Origin: JBFWUM01 sp050247255
Lineage (GTDB): Bacteria > Acidobacteriota > Vicinamibacteria > Vicinamibacterales > UBA2999
Direction: 5' to 3'
Assembly: GCA_050247255.1 (NCBI GenBank)
Contig: JBFWUM010000002.1
Span: 1-64,000, forward strand
DNA length: 64,000 nt
The translations under genes were made by a program, and so were the position numbers. A model generated the notes under the pieces. That model ran no database searches. It was not told the origin of the DNA and worked only from the letters and a program-made list of their open reading frames with translations. This document shows positions 24,852 to 33,613 of this stretch, in pieces (positions within the stretch are counted from its first letter, which is position 1; every line of letters begins with the position of its first letter).

Positions 24852-27745
24852 TGACCCCGCGCGCGACGCGCCTGGTGAGGGCCGCCGGCCTCGGCGGCTT
24901 TCGCGCGGCGCTGGTGTCGCTGGCCTGCGACGGGCCGCCGCTCGCCGCCCGCGATCGCCTGATCCTCGTCCCGACGCGCGCCGCCGCCGCGCACCTGACG
25001 CGGACGATCGAGCAGCAGCGGCTGGCCGACGGCCACGCCTCCGTACTGCCGGAATTTGCGACGGCGGCCGAACTGCCATGGCGTGTCGCCGAGCGGCTCG
25101 ACGGCGGTCCGGCGCCGGCCGCGCCGGCGGTTCGCGAAGTGCTGCTGGGCGTCGCCTGCCGCCGGGCGGAGGCCGCGGGGGTCCCGCCGCCGTTCACGCT
25201 GCGGCCGGCACTTGTCGCCGAGATCCTGCGCTTCTACGATACGCTGCGCCGCCATCGGCGCGATGTCGAGACGTTCGAACGGCTCGCACTGGGCGCGCTC
25301 GAGCCCGGCGCGGAGCACGACCGCGGCGCCGAGCGGCTGGTGCGGCAGACGCGGTTCCTCGCCGCCGCCTTTCGGGAGTTCGAGCGCGCCTGCGCCGAGC
25401 TCGACCTCGCCGACGAGCATCGGCTGCGCCGCCTCGCCATCGTGCAACCGGCGGCGCGCCCGTGGCGGCACGTCGTGGTCGCGGTCGGCGATCGATCGCG
25501 CGACAGCTACGGCCTGTTCGCCGCCGACTGGGAGGTGCTGGCGCGGGTCCCGGGGCTCGAGCGGCTCGACGTGGTGACGACCGACGGCGCCCTGGCCGGC
25601 GCCTTTCATCAACAGGTGCACGACCTGCTGCCCGGGATCGAGGAAGTTCGGGCCATGGAGACGCCCGCGGCGCCGCCGCGGCTGCGCGTGCCCGGCGGCG
25701 GGGCGCTCACGTGGCAGGCGCGCGACCGCGAGGAGGAAGTGGCAGAGTTCGCGCGCTGGGTGCGTGATGCGGCGGCGCGTGGTGAGGTCGATCGCATCGA
25801 TGCGATGGCGCTCGTGGTCAGGCAGCCGCTGCCGTACGTCTACCTGGCACGCGAGGTCCTCAGGTCGGCCGGCATCCCGTGCCAGACGTTCGACGCGCTG
25901 CCGCTGGCCGCGGAACCGTACGCCGCCGCGTTCGACCTGGTCTGCTCCTTCGTCAGCAGCAATTTCGCGCGCGGGCCGTCGATCGCGCTGCTGCACTCGG
26001 CGCACTTCCGGTTCGACGTCGATCCGCGCAGCGTCACCGCGCTCGACCGCGTGCTGGCCGAGTCGGGCTATCTCGGCGAGCTCGAGGTGCTGGCCGGGCT
26101 GATCGAACGCTGGGCGGCGACGGCCCTTCCGCCTGAAGGCGGAAGCCACACACCGCCGGCGCGCGGCCGTGCCGGCCAGGCGTGGCCGGCGGCGCAACGA
26201 CTGCTCTCGCTCGCCGACGAGTTGATGCCGCTGACGTCGCCGATGCCGGTGGGCGAGCAGCTGGCGCTGCTGCTGCAGTTCCTGATCGCGCACGACCACG
26301 TGCCCGGACCCGACGCTGTCCTGCGCGCCCGGCAGCGGCGGGCCCGCGGCGCGGTGCATGGCATCCTGGCGTCGCTGCGCGACGCGTATCGCGCGCACGA
26401 CCCGGAGCCGGCGGAGTTCGACACGGTGGCCGCACTCGTCCGCCGGTGGATCGACGGGCACACGTTTGCGCCGCACACGGGGGGCGCCGGCGTCCACCTG
26501 GTTGATGCCGACAGTGCGCGGTTCGGCGACTTCGCCTGCGCGCAACTGGCCGGCGTCGTCGACGGCGAGTGGCCCGATCGCCCGGCGCGGAGCGTGTTCT
26601 ATTCGGCGTCGATCCTGCGCGAGCTGGGATGGCCGCCCGACACGGAGCGGCTCGACGGGGCGCGGGCGGCGTTTGCCGATCTGCTCCGGCTGCCGGCGTC
26701 GATGCTCGCGGTGTCGTCGTTCGCGCTCGAGCACGACGCGGTCGTCGCCGGCTCGACGCTGCTCGACGAAGTCGAGCGCGCCGGGCTCGAGGCGGATGTG
26801 GCGCCCGCGACCGGCACGCGGATCTTCGAATACGAGCTGACCGCGCCCGCAGCCGCCGGCCCGATGCGGCCGCCCGGCAAGACGGCCGGCCACGCGGCCG
26901 CGGCGTTCTCGTTGAGCGCACTGGAGCGCTACCAGGACTGCCCGTTCCGCTTCTTCGCCGCCGACGTGCTGCAGCTCGAGGAGATCCCCGAGGACGAGCC
27001 GTCACTGTCGCCGCGCGCGCGCGGGCGGTTCGTTCACGAGGTGTTCCAGCGGTTCTTCGAGGCCTGGGACCGCCGCGCCGTGGCCGACGGCCGCAGCCGG
27101 ACGATCACGCCGGGCCATTTCGACGAGGCGCGGACCCTCTTTGCCGAGATCGCCGAGGGGCTGCTGGCGCGGCTGCCCGACGCCGACGCCGCGCTGGAGC
27201 GGGCGCGGCTGTTCGGATCGGCCATCGCCACGGGCATGGTCGATCTCGTCCTCGGCATCGAAGCCACGCGCGGCGGCGAGGTGCGCGACCGGCTGCTCGA
27301 GCATCGCTTCGAGGGGGCGTTTGCGCTCGGCGGCTCGCGGCAGGTCATGCTGCGCGGCGTGGCGGATCGCATCGACCTGCTCGCCGGCAAGCGGCTGCGC
27401 GTGATCGACTACAAGACCGGGTCGGCGCCGAAGACCGGCCGCGCCCTGCAGGCGCCGATCTATGCGCTCTGTGCGCAGGAAGAGCTGGCGGCGCGCGGCG
27501 ACGGCGCCTGGGAGATCGAGCAGGCCGACTACGTGGCGTTCAGCGGCAAGCGCGCGCTCGTGCCGGTGCTGCGCGGCGGCGCGGACGAACGCGAGGCCAC
27601 CCTGGGCGCCGCGCGTGAGCGGCTGCAGGCCGCCATCGACGGCATCACCCGCGGCGAGTTTCCGCCGCGCCCGCACGACGAGATGATCTGCTCCTACTGC
27701 GCCTACGCCTCTGTCTGCCGGAAGGACTATGTCGGCGACGAGTAA
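24851..27745 (+). CDS. addB: ATP-dependent helicase/nuclease subunit B
   Basis: AddB partner of the AddAB double-strand-break resection complex, 964 aa. The N-terminal inactivated helicase part begins RDRLILVPTRAAAAHL. The C-terminal RecB-type nuclease has VIDYKTG. Iron-sulfur cluster cysteines are C697 (YQDCPFRFF), C947, C950 and C956 (CSYCAYASVC), the expected AddB pattern. A palindromic repeat is inserted in frame around residues 426-433 (LPPEGGSHT). The reading frame extends far upstream, but the start is ATG 24851. Confidence 0.9.
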   Translation: MTPRATRLVRAAGLGGFRAALVSLACDGPPLAARDRLILVPTRAAAAHLTRTIEQQRLADGHASVLPEFATAAELPWRVAERLDGGPAPAAPAVREVLLGVACRRAEAAGVPPPFTLRPALVAEILRFYDTLRRHRRDVETFERLALGALEPGAEHDRGAERLVRQTRFLAAAFREFERACAELDLADEHRLRRLAIVQPAARPWRHVVVAVGDRSRDSYGLFAADWEVLARVPGLERLDVVTTDGALAGAFHQQVHDLLPGIEEVRAMETPAAPPRLRVPGGGALTWQARDREEEVAEFARWVRDAAARGEVDRIDAMALVVRQPLPYVYLAREVLRSAGIPCQTFDALPLAAEPYAAAFDLVCSFVSSNFARGPSIALLHSAHFRFDVDPRSVTALDRVLAESGYLGELEVLAGLIERWAATALPPEGGSHTPPARGRAGQAWPAAQRLLSLADELMPLTSPMPVGEQLALLLQFLIAHDHVPGPDAVLRARQRRARGAVHGILASLRDAYRAHDPEPAEFDTVAALVRRWIDGHTFAPHTGGAGVHLVDADSARFGDFACAQLAGVVDGEWPDRPARSVFYSASILRELGWPPDTERLDGARAAFADLLRLPASMLAVSSFALEHDAVVAGSTLLDEVERAGLEADVAPATGTRIFEYELTAPAAAGPMRPPGKTAGHAAAAFSLSALERYQDCPFRFFAADVLQLEEIPEDEPSLSPRARGRFVHEVFQRFFEAWDRRAVADGRSRTITPGHFDEARTLFAEIAEGLLARLPDADAALERARLFGSAIATGMVDLVLGIEATRGGEVRDRLLEHRFEGAFALGGSRQVMLRGVADRIDLLAGKRLRVIDYKTGSAPKTGRALQAPIYALCAQEELAARGDGAWEIEQADYVAFSGKRALVPVLRGGADEREATLGAARERLQAAIDGITRGEFPPRPHDEMICSYCAYASVCRKDYVGDE
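26126..26145. repeat. Palindromic repeat inside addB (copy 4)
   Basis: Arms CTTCCGCCT and AGGCGGAAG around GA, within the addB coding sequence and read as ALPPEGGSH. It is identical over 25 bases to the reverse complement of the copy at 10591, although the surroundings are unrelated. Confidence 0.85.
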
Positions 27746-30700
27746 CCTGCCGCTGCCGTTCGACGCCGTGCCGCCGTCAGGGCTTGACGCGCGCATCGAC
27801 AGCCGCGACCGCGACGGGCGCGCCCGCGCCGTCGACCCGCGCTTCAACGTCGCGCTCGAAGCGTCGGCAGGCACGGGCAAGACGCGGGTGCTCGTCGACC
27901 GCTACATCAACCTGCTGCGCGCCGGCGTCGATCCGTCGAACATCCTGGCCATCACCTTTACGCGGAAGGCGGCCGCCGAGATGCGCGAACGGATCGTCGC
28001 CACGCTGCGGACGGTGGCCGCCGACGGCGGCATCACGCCGTCGCGGTGGCGCGAGCTGCGCGATCGCACCGGCGACATCGCCATCAGCACCATCGACGCG
28101 TTCTGCCTGTCGCTGCTGCGCGAGTTCCCGCTCGAAGCCGGGCTCGACCCCGGGTTCTCGCTGGCCGACGAGACCGAGGTGCCGCGGCTGGTCGACGAGT
28201 CGCTCGACCGCGCGCTGCGGATCTGCCGCGGCGTGGCGCGCGAGGACGAGCTGGTGGCGCTCGTCTTTGCGCAGCTCGGTGAGCGGCGGCTGCGCCGCGG
28301 CCTGGGCGCGCTGCTGCAGCGGCGCCTGGTCGCCGCCGACGTGCTGCGGCGCTACCTCGCCCGCGGCCCCCGGTTCGCGGTCGGCGATGCGGCACACCGC
28401 GCGGCGGCGAACCTGCTCGCGCTCTTCGACGGGATGCCCGGCGGGCTCGATGGATTCCTGGAGCTTGGGCCGCCACAGGCCCAGTTCCAGCTGCTGGCGC
28501 GCGAGCTGCGCGCGTTGTCCGCCTCCGCGCGCGATGCGCGCTACGGCGGGACGAGGCACGACGCGGTGCGGGTGCAGGCGGCGTACGCGCGGGCGCGCGA
28601 ACTGTTCCTGACGCAGGACGGCAACCCGCGCAAGACGCTGGCCACGGGTTACAGCAAGGCGTCCTTCCCGAACGAGGCGCGCTGGCGCGCGTTCCGCGAA
28701 CGTGTGCTCGACCAGGCGTCGGCCTTCCTGCAGGTGTCCGACGCCTATCGCCGCGACCTGAACGTGCTCGTCGCGCGCGGCACCTGGCGCGTCTACGGCA
28801 TCGCCGAAGCGGAGTACCGGCGGACGCTCCAGGCGCACGCAGCGCTCGACTTCTCGGACGTCCTGCAACGGGCGCTCGAGCTGCTGCGCCAGATGGAGGA
28901 GTTCGCCCAGAGCCGCTTCCGTCTCGAAGGGCGCTATCACCATGTGCTGGTGGACGAGTTCCAGGACACCAGCCGCGCGCAGTGGGAGCTCGTCTCGCTG
29001 CTGATTGCCGCGTGGGGCGAGGGCGCCGGCGTGGCGCACACCGGTCCGCTCCAACCGTCCATCTTCATCGTCGGCGACCGCAAGCAGTCGATCTACGGCT
29101 TCCGCGATGCCGACGTCTCGCTACTGCGCGAAGCGGCACGGCACCTCGACCAGCTGCGCCCCGATGGCGACGTGCGCCGCTCGATTTCCCGCAGTTTCCG
29201 CTCGGTGCCGGCGCTGCTCGCGTTCGTCAACGACCTCTGCCACGACGTCGACAAGCTGCCGGCACGGGCCGATGCGTTCCTTTACGACGAGGCGGATCGC
29301 TTTCCGGTGGATGCTCCGGCTGGCGCCGGCGACGCGCTCGGGATCATCGGCGCCGGGACGCCCGAGGCCTGCGCCGAGGTCGCGGCAGCGGAGATCGCGC
29401 GCCTGCTCGCTGCGGGCGAGACCGTTCGCGATCGCGACACCGGCGTGCCACGGCCCGTGACGCCGGGGGACATCGCGATTCTGTTCCGGACACGCGAGAG
29501 CCACCGCGAGTTCGAGAACGCGTTGACGGCGCGCGGCATCGCCGCCTACGTCTACAAGGGCCTCGGCTTCTTCGATGCCGACGAAATCAAGGACTCGCTC
29601 GCGCTGCTCTGGTACCTCGCCGATCCGCAGTCGGACCTTCGCGCCGCCGCGCTGCTGCGCTCGCGGTTCGTCGGGCTGTCGGACGAAGGGCTGCGGATGC
29701 TCGCGCCGCGCCTGGCCGACGCCCTGAGCCATCCGCGGCCGCCGGCCGCCGCCGATCGCCTCGAGCCGCTCGATGGCGATCGGCTGGCCGCCGCCCGCGA
29801 GGCCACGGCGCGCTGGCGTTCGCTCGTCGACCGCCTGCCGCCGGCAGAACTGCTCGACACGGTCCTCTCCGACGCGCGCTATGCGGCCCACCTGCACGGC
29901 GCGCGGTTCCTGCAGGCGCGCGAGAACCTGAAGAAGCTGCGCGGGCTGGTGCGCCGCATCCAGAACCGTGGCTACACGACGCTGGCGCGCATCGCCGCGC
30001 ACCTCGATCGCCTCGCGGTGGGCGACGAATCGAACGCGTCGATCGATGCGCTCGACGCCGTGAACCTGATGACGGTCCACGCGTCGAAGGGGCTCGAGTT
30101 CCCGATCGTCTTCGTCGTCAACCTCGCCCGCGGGACCGGCAACCGGCGCGATCCCATTCGTCTTGCCGCCGATCCGGCCGCCGACGAGGTGTCGGTGGCG
30201 GTGGGCGACTTCCGTTCGGACGCGGACGAGGATACGGCCGCGCGCGAGCGTGAGGAAACGAAACGGCTGCTCTACGTGGCGCTGACGCGCGCGCGTGATC
30301 GCCTCTATCTCGCGTCGGCACTGAAAGAGGGACGGATTCAACCGGGAAAGGGAAGCCTGGCCGACGTGCTGCCGCGCCCGCTCCTCGAGCAGTTCTCGGA
30401 CGTGGCGCTGTCGTTACCCGAGGTGCAGTGGACAGCCGCGTCAGGCACGACGCACCGCATTCGGGTGTGCAACGTCGCCGGCGCCGCCGCATCGCCGAAC
30501 GCCGCCGCCGGTTCTGCCGCGGCCGCCGCCGACGCACCGCAGCGAGCGGACGTTGCGCCGCTGCCGTGCGGCTCGCCGCGTGTGAGCGTTGCCGGGTCGC
30601 CGCTGGGCGGCGCCGTGGACGAGGGCGCCGCCGATGGCCGCGCGTCGGATCGCCTTGCCGGCAGCGTGGTCCATCGGCTGCTGCAGCGCGATGCGCCCGG

Positions 30701-31091
30701 CGACGATCTGCCGGCGACAGCCGCACGCGCGGCGGCGCTGCTGCGCCCGGAGGAGCTCGCCGAGATTGACGACGTCGACGGGTTCGCGCGCGACGTCGCG
30801 GCCGCGTTCGCGGCGATCCGGACGCAGCCGCTGGTGCAGGCGCTGTACGGCGGCGGCGAGCGCTATCACGAAGTGCCGTTCACGCTGCGCGAGGGCGATC
30901 GCTTCGTCCGCGGCACCATCGACTGCCTCGTGCGCTCGACGCTGCCGGACGGCGCGCCGCGCATCACCATTCTGGAGTTCAAGACCGGGCGGCGGCGCCC
31001 CGAGCACGCGGCGCAGGTGGCGGTCTACCAGCGCGCCGCGGCGGCGTTGTTTCCCGGCGCGGCGATCGAGTCGGCGCTGGTCTACGCCTGA
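27729..31091 (+). CDS. addA: ATP-dependent helicase/nuclease subunit A
   Basis: UvrD-family helicase fused to a nuclease, 1120 aa. Visible motifs are Walker A EASAGTGKT (about 43-51), Ia ITFTRKAAAEM, II VDEFQDTSR, III GDRKQSIYGFRDADV and V/VI HASKGLEFP and YVALTRARDRLYLA. The C-terminal PD-(D/E)xK nuclease has ILEFKTGRRR. It overlaps addB by 17 nt. A Pro/Ala-rich linker near residues 905-950 separates helicase and nuclease parts. RecBCD is not seen in the window. Confidence 0.94.
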   Translation: MSATSNLPLPFDAVPPSGLDARIDSRDRDGRARAVDPRFNVALEASAGTGKTRVLVDRYINLLRAGVDPSNILAITFTRKAAAEMRERIVATLRTVAADGGITPSRWRELRDRTGDIAISTIDAFCLSLLREFPLEAGLDPGFSLADETEVPRLVDESLDRALRICRGVAREDELVALVFAQLGERRLRRGLGALLQRRLVAADVLRRYLARGPRFAVGDAAHRAAANLLALFDGMPGGLDGFLELGPPQAQFQLLARELRALSASARDARYGGTRHDAVRVQAAYARARELFLTQDGNPRKTLATGYSKASFPNEARWRAFRERVLDQASAFLQVSDAYRRDLNVLVARGTWRVYGIAEAEYRRTLQAHAALDFSDVLQRALELLRQMEEFAQSRFRLEGRYHHVLVDEFQDTSRAQWELVSLLIAAWGEGAGVAHTGPLQPSIFIVGDRKQSIYGFRDADVSLLREAARHLDQLRPDGDVRRSISRSFRSVPALLAFVNDLCHDVDKLPARADAFLYDEADRFPVDAPAGAGDALGIIGAGTPEACAEVAAAEIARLLAAGETVRDRDTGVPRPVTPGDIAILFRTRESHREFENALTARGIAAYVYKGLGFFDADEIKDSLALLWYLADPQSDLRAAALLRSRFVGLSDEGLRMLAPRLADALSHPRPPAAADRLEPLDGDRLAAAREATARWRSLVDRLPPAELLDTVLSDARYAAHLHGARFLQARENLKKLRGLVRRIQNRGYTTLARIAAHLDRLAVGDESNASIDALDAVNLMTVHASKGLEFPIVFVVNLARGTGNRRDPIRLAADPAADEVSVAVGDFRSDADEDTAAREREETKRLLYVALTRARDRLYLASALKEGRIQPGKGSLADVLPRPLLEQFSDVALSLPEVQWTAASGTTHRIRVCNVAGAAASPNAAAGSAAAAADAPQRADVAPLPCGSPRVSVAGSPLGGAVDEGAADGRASDRLAGSVVHRLLQRDAPGDDLPATAARAAALLRPEELAEIDDVDGFARDVAAAFAAIRTQPLVQALYGGGERYHEVPFTLREGDRFVRGTIDCLVRSTLPDGAPRITILEFKTGRRRPEHAAQVAVYQRAAAALFPGAAIESALVYA

Positions 31092-31191
31092 AATCAGCGG
31101 CGAATCGCCGAGCTGGGCGCGCAGCCAAAGAAAATTCGGACTTTTCGCGTGATTCCGGCCAATTTGCGTTGCGCCCCCTGATCGCATCACC

Positions 31192-31197
31192 TACAAT
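31192..31197 (+). promoter_or_regulatory. -10 box of zinc-ribbon microprotein gene
   Basis: TACAAT, with a predicted leader of about 37 nt that contains AAAGAGGAG 6 nt before GTG 31241. A conventional leadered gene. Confidence 0.55.
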
Positions 31198-31240
31198 CGG
31201 AATCAGGGAGTACCTGTTGACGACCAAAGAGGAGACGCGC

Positions 31241-31462
31241 GTGGCACTGACGTGCCCCAGTTGTGGCAACGACCAGAACTTTCTCGTGAAGACCCTGCAG
31301 ATGCACGTCGTGCACCTGGATGACTCGCGCGTGGAAGTGTCGGAAGAAGGGCGGCCGGCCGTGCTCGAGATCCTGTGCGACGAGTGCGAAACGGCGCTGA
31401 AGTTCGACGACTTCGACGAGAGCCTCCGCATGGACCTGCTGCTGACCCTCGGCGCGCGCTGA
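31241..31462 (+). CDS. Zinc-ribbon microprotein
   Basis: 73-aa protein with two zinc-knuckle pairs, CPSC near the N terminus and CDEC about 40 residues later, consistent with one zinc ribbon. The centre MHVVHLDDSRVEV is acidic. The start is GTG 31241, chosen for its AAAGAGGAG ribosome site; an upstream extension lacks one. It is tail-to-tail with another zinc-ribbon microprotein, 4 nt apart. No function is known. Confidence 0.75.
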   Translation: MALTCPSCGNDQNFLVKTLQMHVVHLDDSRVEVSEEGRPAVLEILCDECETALKFDDFDESLRMDLLLTLGAR

Positions 31463-31475
31463 CCGGTCAGCGCGC
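31454..31475. terminator. Palindrome spanning two convergent stop codons
   Basis: Perfect 22-bp inverted repeat with arms GCGCGCTGACC and GGTCAGCGCGC and no spacer. It covers the last codons and TGA stops of both zinc-ribbon genes, so both end in Ala-Arg-stop. It could act as a bidirectional terminator or a dyad binding site; no T-runs. Confidence 0.55.
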
Positions 31476-31631
31476 CTCGCCCTCGGCCTCCTCGAAGTAA
31501 TCGCATTCGGGGCAGACCCATTCCTGATATTTCGTGGTCCGCGTCTGGCCCGTGCCTGGCACGCGATCGACGACCTCGCGATCGCGCACGCGCATCGTCT
31601 CGCCGCACATCGGACATTCCCTGGCAGCCAT
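31467..31631 (-). CDS. Zinc-ribbon microprotein (54 aa)
   Basis: Short gene reading MAARECPMCGETMRV and ending in an acidic EEAEGEAR tail. It has two CxxC pairs (C6/C9 and C40/C43) typical of a rubredoxin-like or zinc-ribbon fold, with WVCPECDYFEE near the C terminus. ATG 31631 has AGGGAG as ribosome site. It is convergent with the 73-aa zinc-ribbon gene. It may be a nucleic-acid-binding or chaperone-type ribbon; no assigned function. Confidence 0.75.
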   Translation of the reverse strand: MAARECPMCGETMRVRDREVVDRVPGTGQTRTTKYQEWVCPECDYFEEAEGEAR

Positions 31632-31670
31632 TGACTTCTCCCTGATCGACCCCTATGGTACCCACAGTCG

Positions 31671-32123
31671 ATGGCACCGGAGACGTTTGGACCGAGCGGC
31701 GGCAGCGTGGCGCTGACAGTGGCCGACGCGGTGCAGCACGAGTGGAGCTGCTTCGCCGACGAGGTCGCGATCGACTTTCCCTCGCCCGCGCGCGCCATCG
31801 ATCGCATGCGGCACGCGTTCACCGGTGACGAGCGCGCCGCGGCGCTGCCCGCTGACCTGCGCGTCTCGTGGCGCGAGGCACGCGACGGCGCGGTGATTCC
31901 GCTCGACGTGCCGGTTCGCTGCACCTGCCGGCGCTGCGGCGGCCGCGGCGAGACGTGGGCCGAGCGCTGCGGCCGGTGCGCCGGCAGCGGCAGCGAGCTG
32001 CTCCGCCATACCGTGCAGGTCTCGGTGCCCGCCGGCGTCCGCGACGGCGACCAGTTCGGCTTCACCATTGGCACCCGCCACGACCCTCCGACGCGGATCG
32101 AGCTTCGAGTCTGCATCGCCTGA
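31671..32123 (+). CDS. DnaJ-like protein without J domain
   Basis: 150-aa protein. Residues about 60-150 match the DnaJ client-binding core: CTCRRCGGRGETWAERCGRCAGSG (two CxxCxGxG-type repeats instead of the usual four), then VQVSVPAGVRDGDQFGF, the family's C-terminal signature. The N-terminal J domain with HPD is absent, replaced by an unrelated 60-residue segment. So it cannot stimulate DnaK in the normal way. Possible role: a redox or zinc-dependent holdase. The start could be later than the ATG shown. Confidence 0.7.
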   Translation: MAPETFGPSGGSVALTVADAVQHEWSCFADEVAIDFPSPARAIDRMRHAFTGDERAAALPADLRVSWREARDGAVIPLDVPVRCTCRRCGGRGETWAERCGRCAGSGSELLRHTVQVSVPAGVRDGDQFGFTIGTRHDPPTRIELRVCIA

Positions 32124-32124
32124 G

Positions 32125-32508
32125 GTGGCGCGGCACCTCGTCATCCTCGCCATCCTGATCCGGCTCTGGGGCGCACTGGCGCTCCTGGTCGGCGTGTCGC
32201 TGCTGCTGCTGGCCATCGGGGCGCTGGCCATCCTGGTCGACCCGGCCGCCCGGCCGGTCGCTTTTGCCGCCGGGCTCACCGCCGGCACGTTCGCGATGCT
32301 CGGCGGCTCGGCCCTGCTGTGGGGCGGCGCCCACGTCTGGGCCGGCGTTCGCCTGAAACGGCGCGATCCGGGCGCCCGGGTGCTCACCCTGGCGCTGGCC
32401 CTGGTCAACCTGCTCATCCTGCCGTTCGGCACCGCGCTCGGCGGCTACGCGCTGTGGGTCCTCCTCAGTCACGACGGCCGCGCCCTGTTCGAGAGATCGA
32501 TAGAATGA
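32125..32508 (+). CDS. Hypothetical multi-pass membrane protein
   Basis: 127-aa protein from GTG 32125, immediately after the DnaJ-like gene. It has three to four hydrophobic segments (VILAILIRLWGALALLVGV, LLLLAIGALAILV, and two more) separated by short basic loops. No family is recognised. It ends 4 nt before the Mrp gene, and the Mrp -10 box lies inside its 3' end. Confidence 0.6.
   Translation: MARHLVILAILIRLWGALALLVGVSLLLLAIGALAILVDPAARPVAFAAGLTAGTFAMLGGSALLWGGAHVWAGVRLKRRDPGARVLTLALALVNLLILPFGTALGGYALWVLLSHDGRALFERSIE
32501..32506 (+). promoter_or_regulatory. -10 box of the Mrp gene (leaderless type)
   Basis: TAGAAT followed by exactly 6 nt and ATG 32513. The box overlaps the last codons of the upstream membrane protein. 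Confidence 0.55.
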
Positions 32509-32512
32509 AGGG

Positions 32513-33613
32513 ATGCCCGCTCCGCTCGACCGCGACTCCATCCTGAACGCGCTGCGCGCCGTCACCGACCCCGACCTGCGCAAGGACATCGTCACCCTCG
32601 GCTTCGTGAAGGACCTGACGGTCGACGGCGATGCCGTGGCCTTCACGATCGAGCTGACCACGCCGGCCTGTCCGGTGAAGGACCAGATGAAGGAGCAGGC
32701 GGTCGCGGCGGTGCGCGCGCTCGGCGCGGCGCGCGTCGACGTCCAGCTGTCGGCAAAGGTCCGTTCGGTATCGGCGCCGGAAACCGGCCGCCTGCCGCAT
32801 CCCGGCGTGAAGAACGTCATCGCCGTCGGCGCCGGCAAGGGCGGCGTCGGCAAGACGACGGTGGCGGTGAACCTGGCGCTGTCGCTGGCCAGGTGCGGCA
32901 GCCGCGTCGGCATTCTCGACGGCGATGTCTACGGCCCGAACGTCCCGATGATGCTCGGCCTCAACGCCACCCAGCTCGTGACCGACGGCAAGAGCATCGT
33001 CCCCGCCGAGAAGTACGGCGCGCAGGTGGTGTCGATGGCCTTCCTGACCCAGGACGACCAGGCGATCATGTGGCGCGGGCCGATGCTGCACTCGGCGATC
33101 CGCCAGTTCTTCCAGGATGTCGGCTGGAAGGACCTCGACTACCTGATCGTCGACATGCCGCCGGGGACCGGCGACGTGGCGCTGAGCCTGAGTCAGACGG
33201 TGCCGGTGGTCGGCTCGATCGTGGTCACGACGCCGCAGCAGGTGTCGCTCGCCGACAGCCGCCGGGCGATCCGGATGTATCAGAAGCTGAACATCCCGCC
33301 GATCGGCATCGTCGAGAACATGAGCTATTTCGCCTGCCCGAATTGCCACCACGAGGCGGACATCTTCGGCCATGGCGGCGGCGAGGCGCTGGCGGCGGAG
33401 ATGGGCGTGCCGTTCCTCGGGCGGCTGCCGATCTACCAGCCGATTCGTGAGGGGAGTGACCGCGGGGTGCCGCTGGTGATCGCTGAGCCGGCGTCGGCCG
33501 CGGCGCGATCGTTCCTCACGGTGGCCGAGCGCACGGCGGCACAGGTGTCGATTGCCGCGCACCAGACAGCAGAAGCCAACAAGGGGAAGATTCCCCTGAT
33601 TCCGGTCCGTTGA
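32513..33613 (+). CDS. Mrp/NBP35-family iron-sulfur cluster carrier ATPase
   Basis: P-loop ATPase of 366 aa implicated in Fe-S cluster transfer. An N-terminal MIP18/DUF59-like domain (about 1-85, with TTPACPVKDQM) precedes the deviant Walker A GKGGVGKTT and IVDMPPGTGD. The cluster-binding CPNC follows near residue 280 (SYFACPNCHHEAD). The length is normal for ApbC/Mrp. It fits the iron-sulfur theme of the ErpA gene region. The following M16 gene overlaps its stop (TTGA). Confidence 0.93.
   Translation: MPAPLDRDSILNALRAVTDPDLRKDIVTLGFVKDLTVDGDAVAFTIELTTPACPVKDQMKEQAVAAVRALGAARVDVQLSAKVRSVSAPETGRLPHPGVKNVIAVGAGKGGVGKTTVAVNLALSLARCGSRVGILDGDVYGPNVPMMLGLNATQLVTDGKSIVPAEKYGAQVVSMAFLTQDDQAIMWRGPMLHSAIRQFFQDVGWKDLDYLIVDMPPGTGDVALSLSQTVPVVGSIVVTTPQQVSLADSRRAIRMYQKLNIPPIGIVENMSYFACPNCHHEADIFGHGGGEALAAEMGVPFLGRLPIYQPIREGSDRGVPLVIAEPASAAARSFLTVAERTAAQVSIAAHQTAEANKGKIPLIPVR

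Noticed and set aside
24473..26893. 806-codon minus-strand open frame across addB
   Set aside because: Shadow of the addB and upstream coding strand; Arg/Ala/Gln-rich with no domain, and addB motifs are complete on the plus strand.
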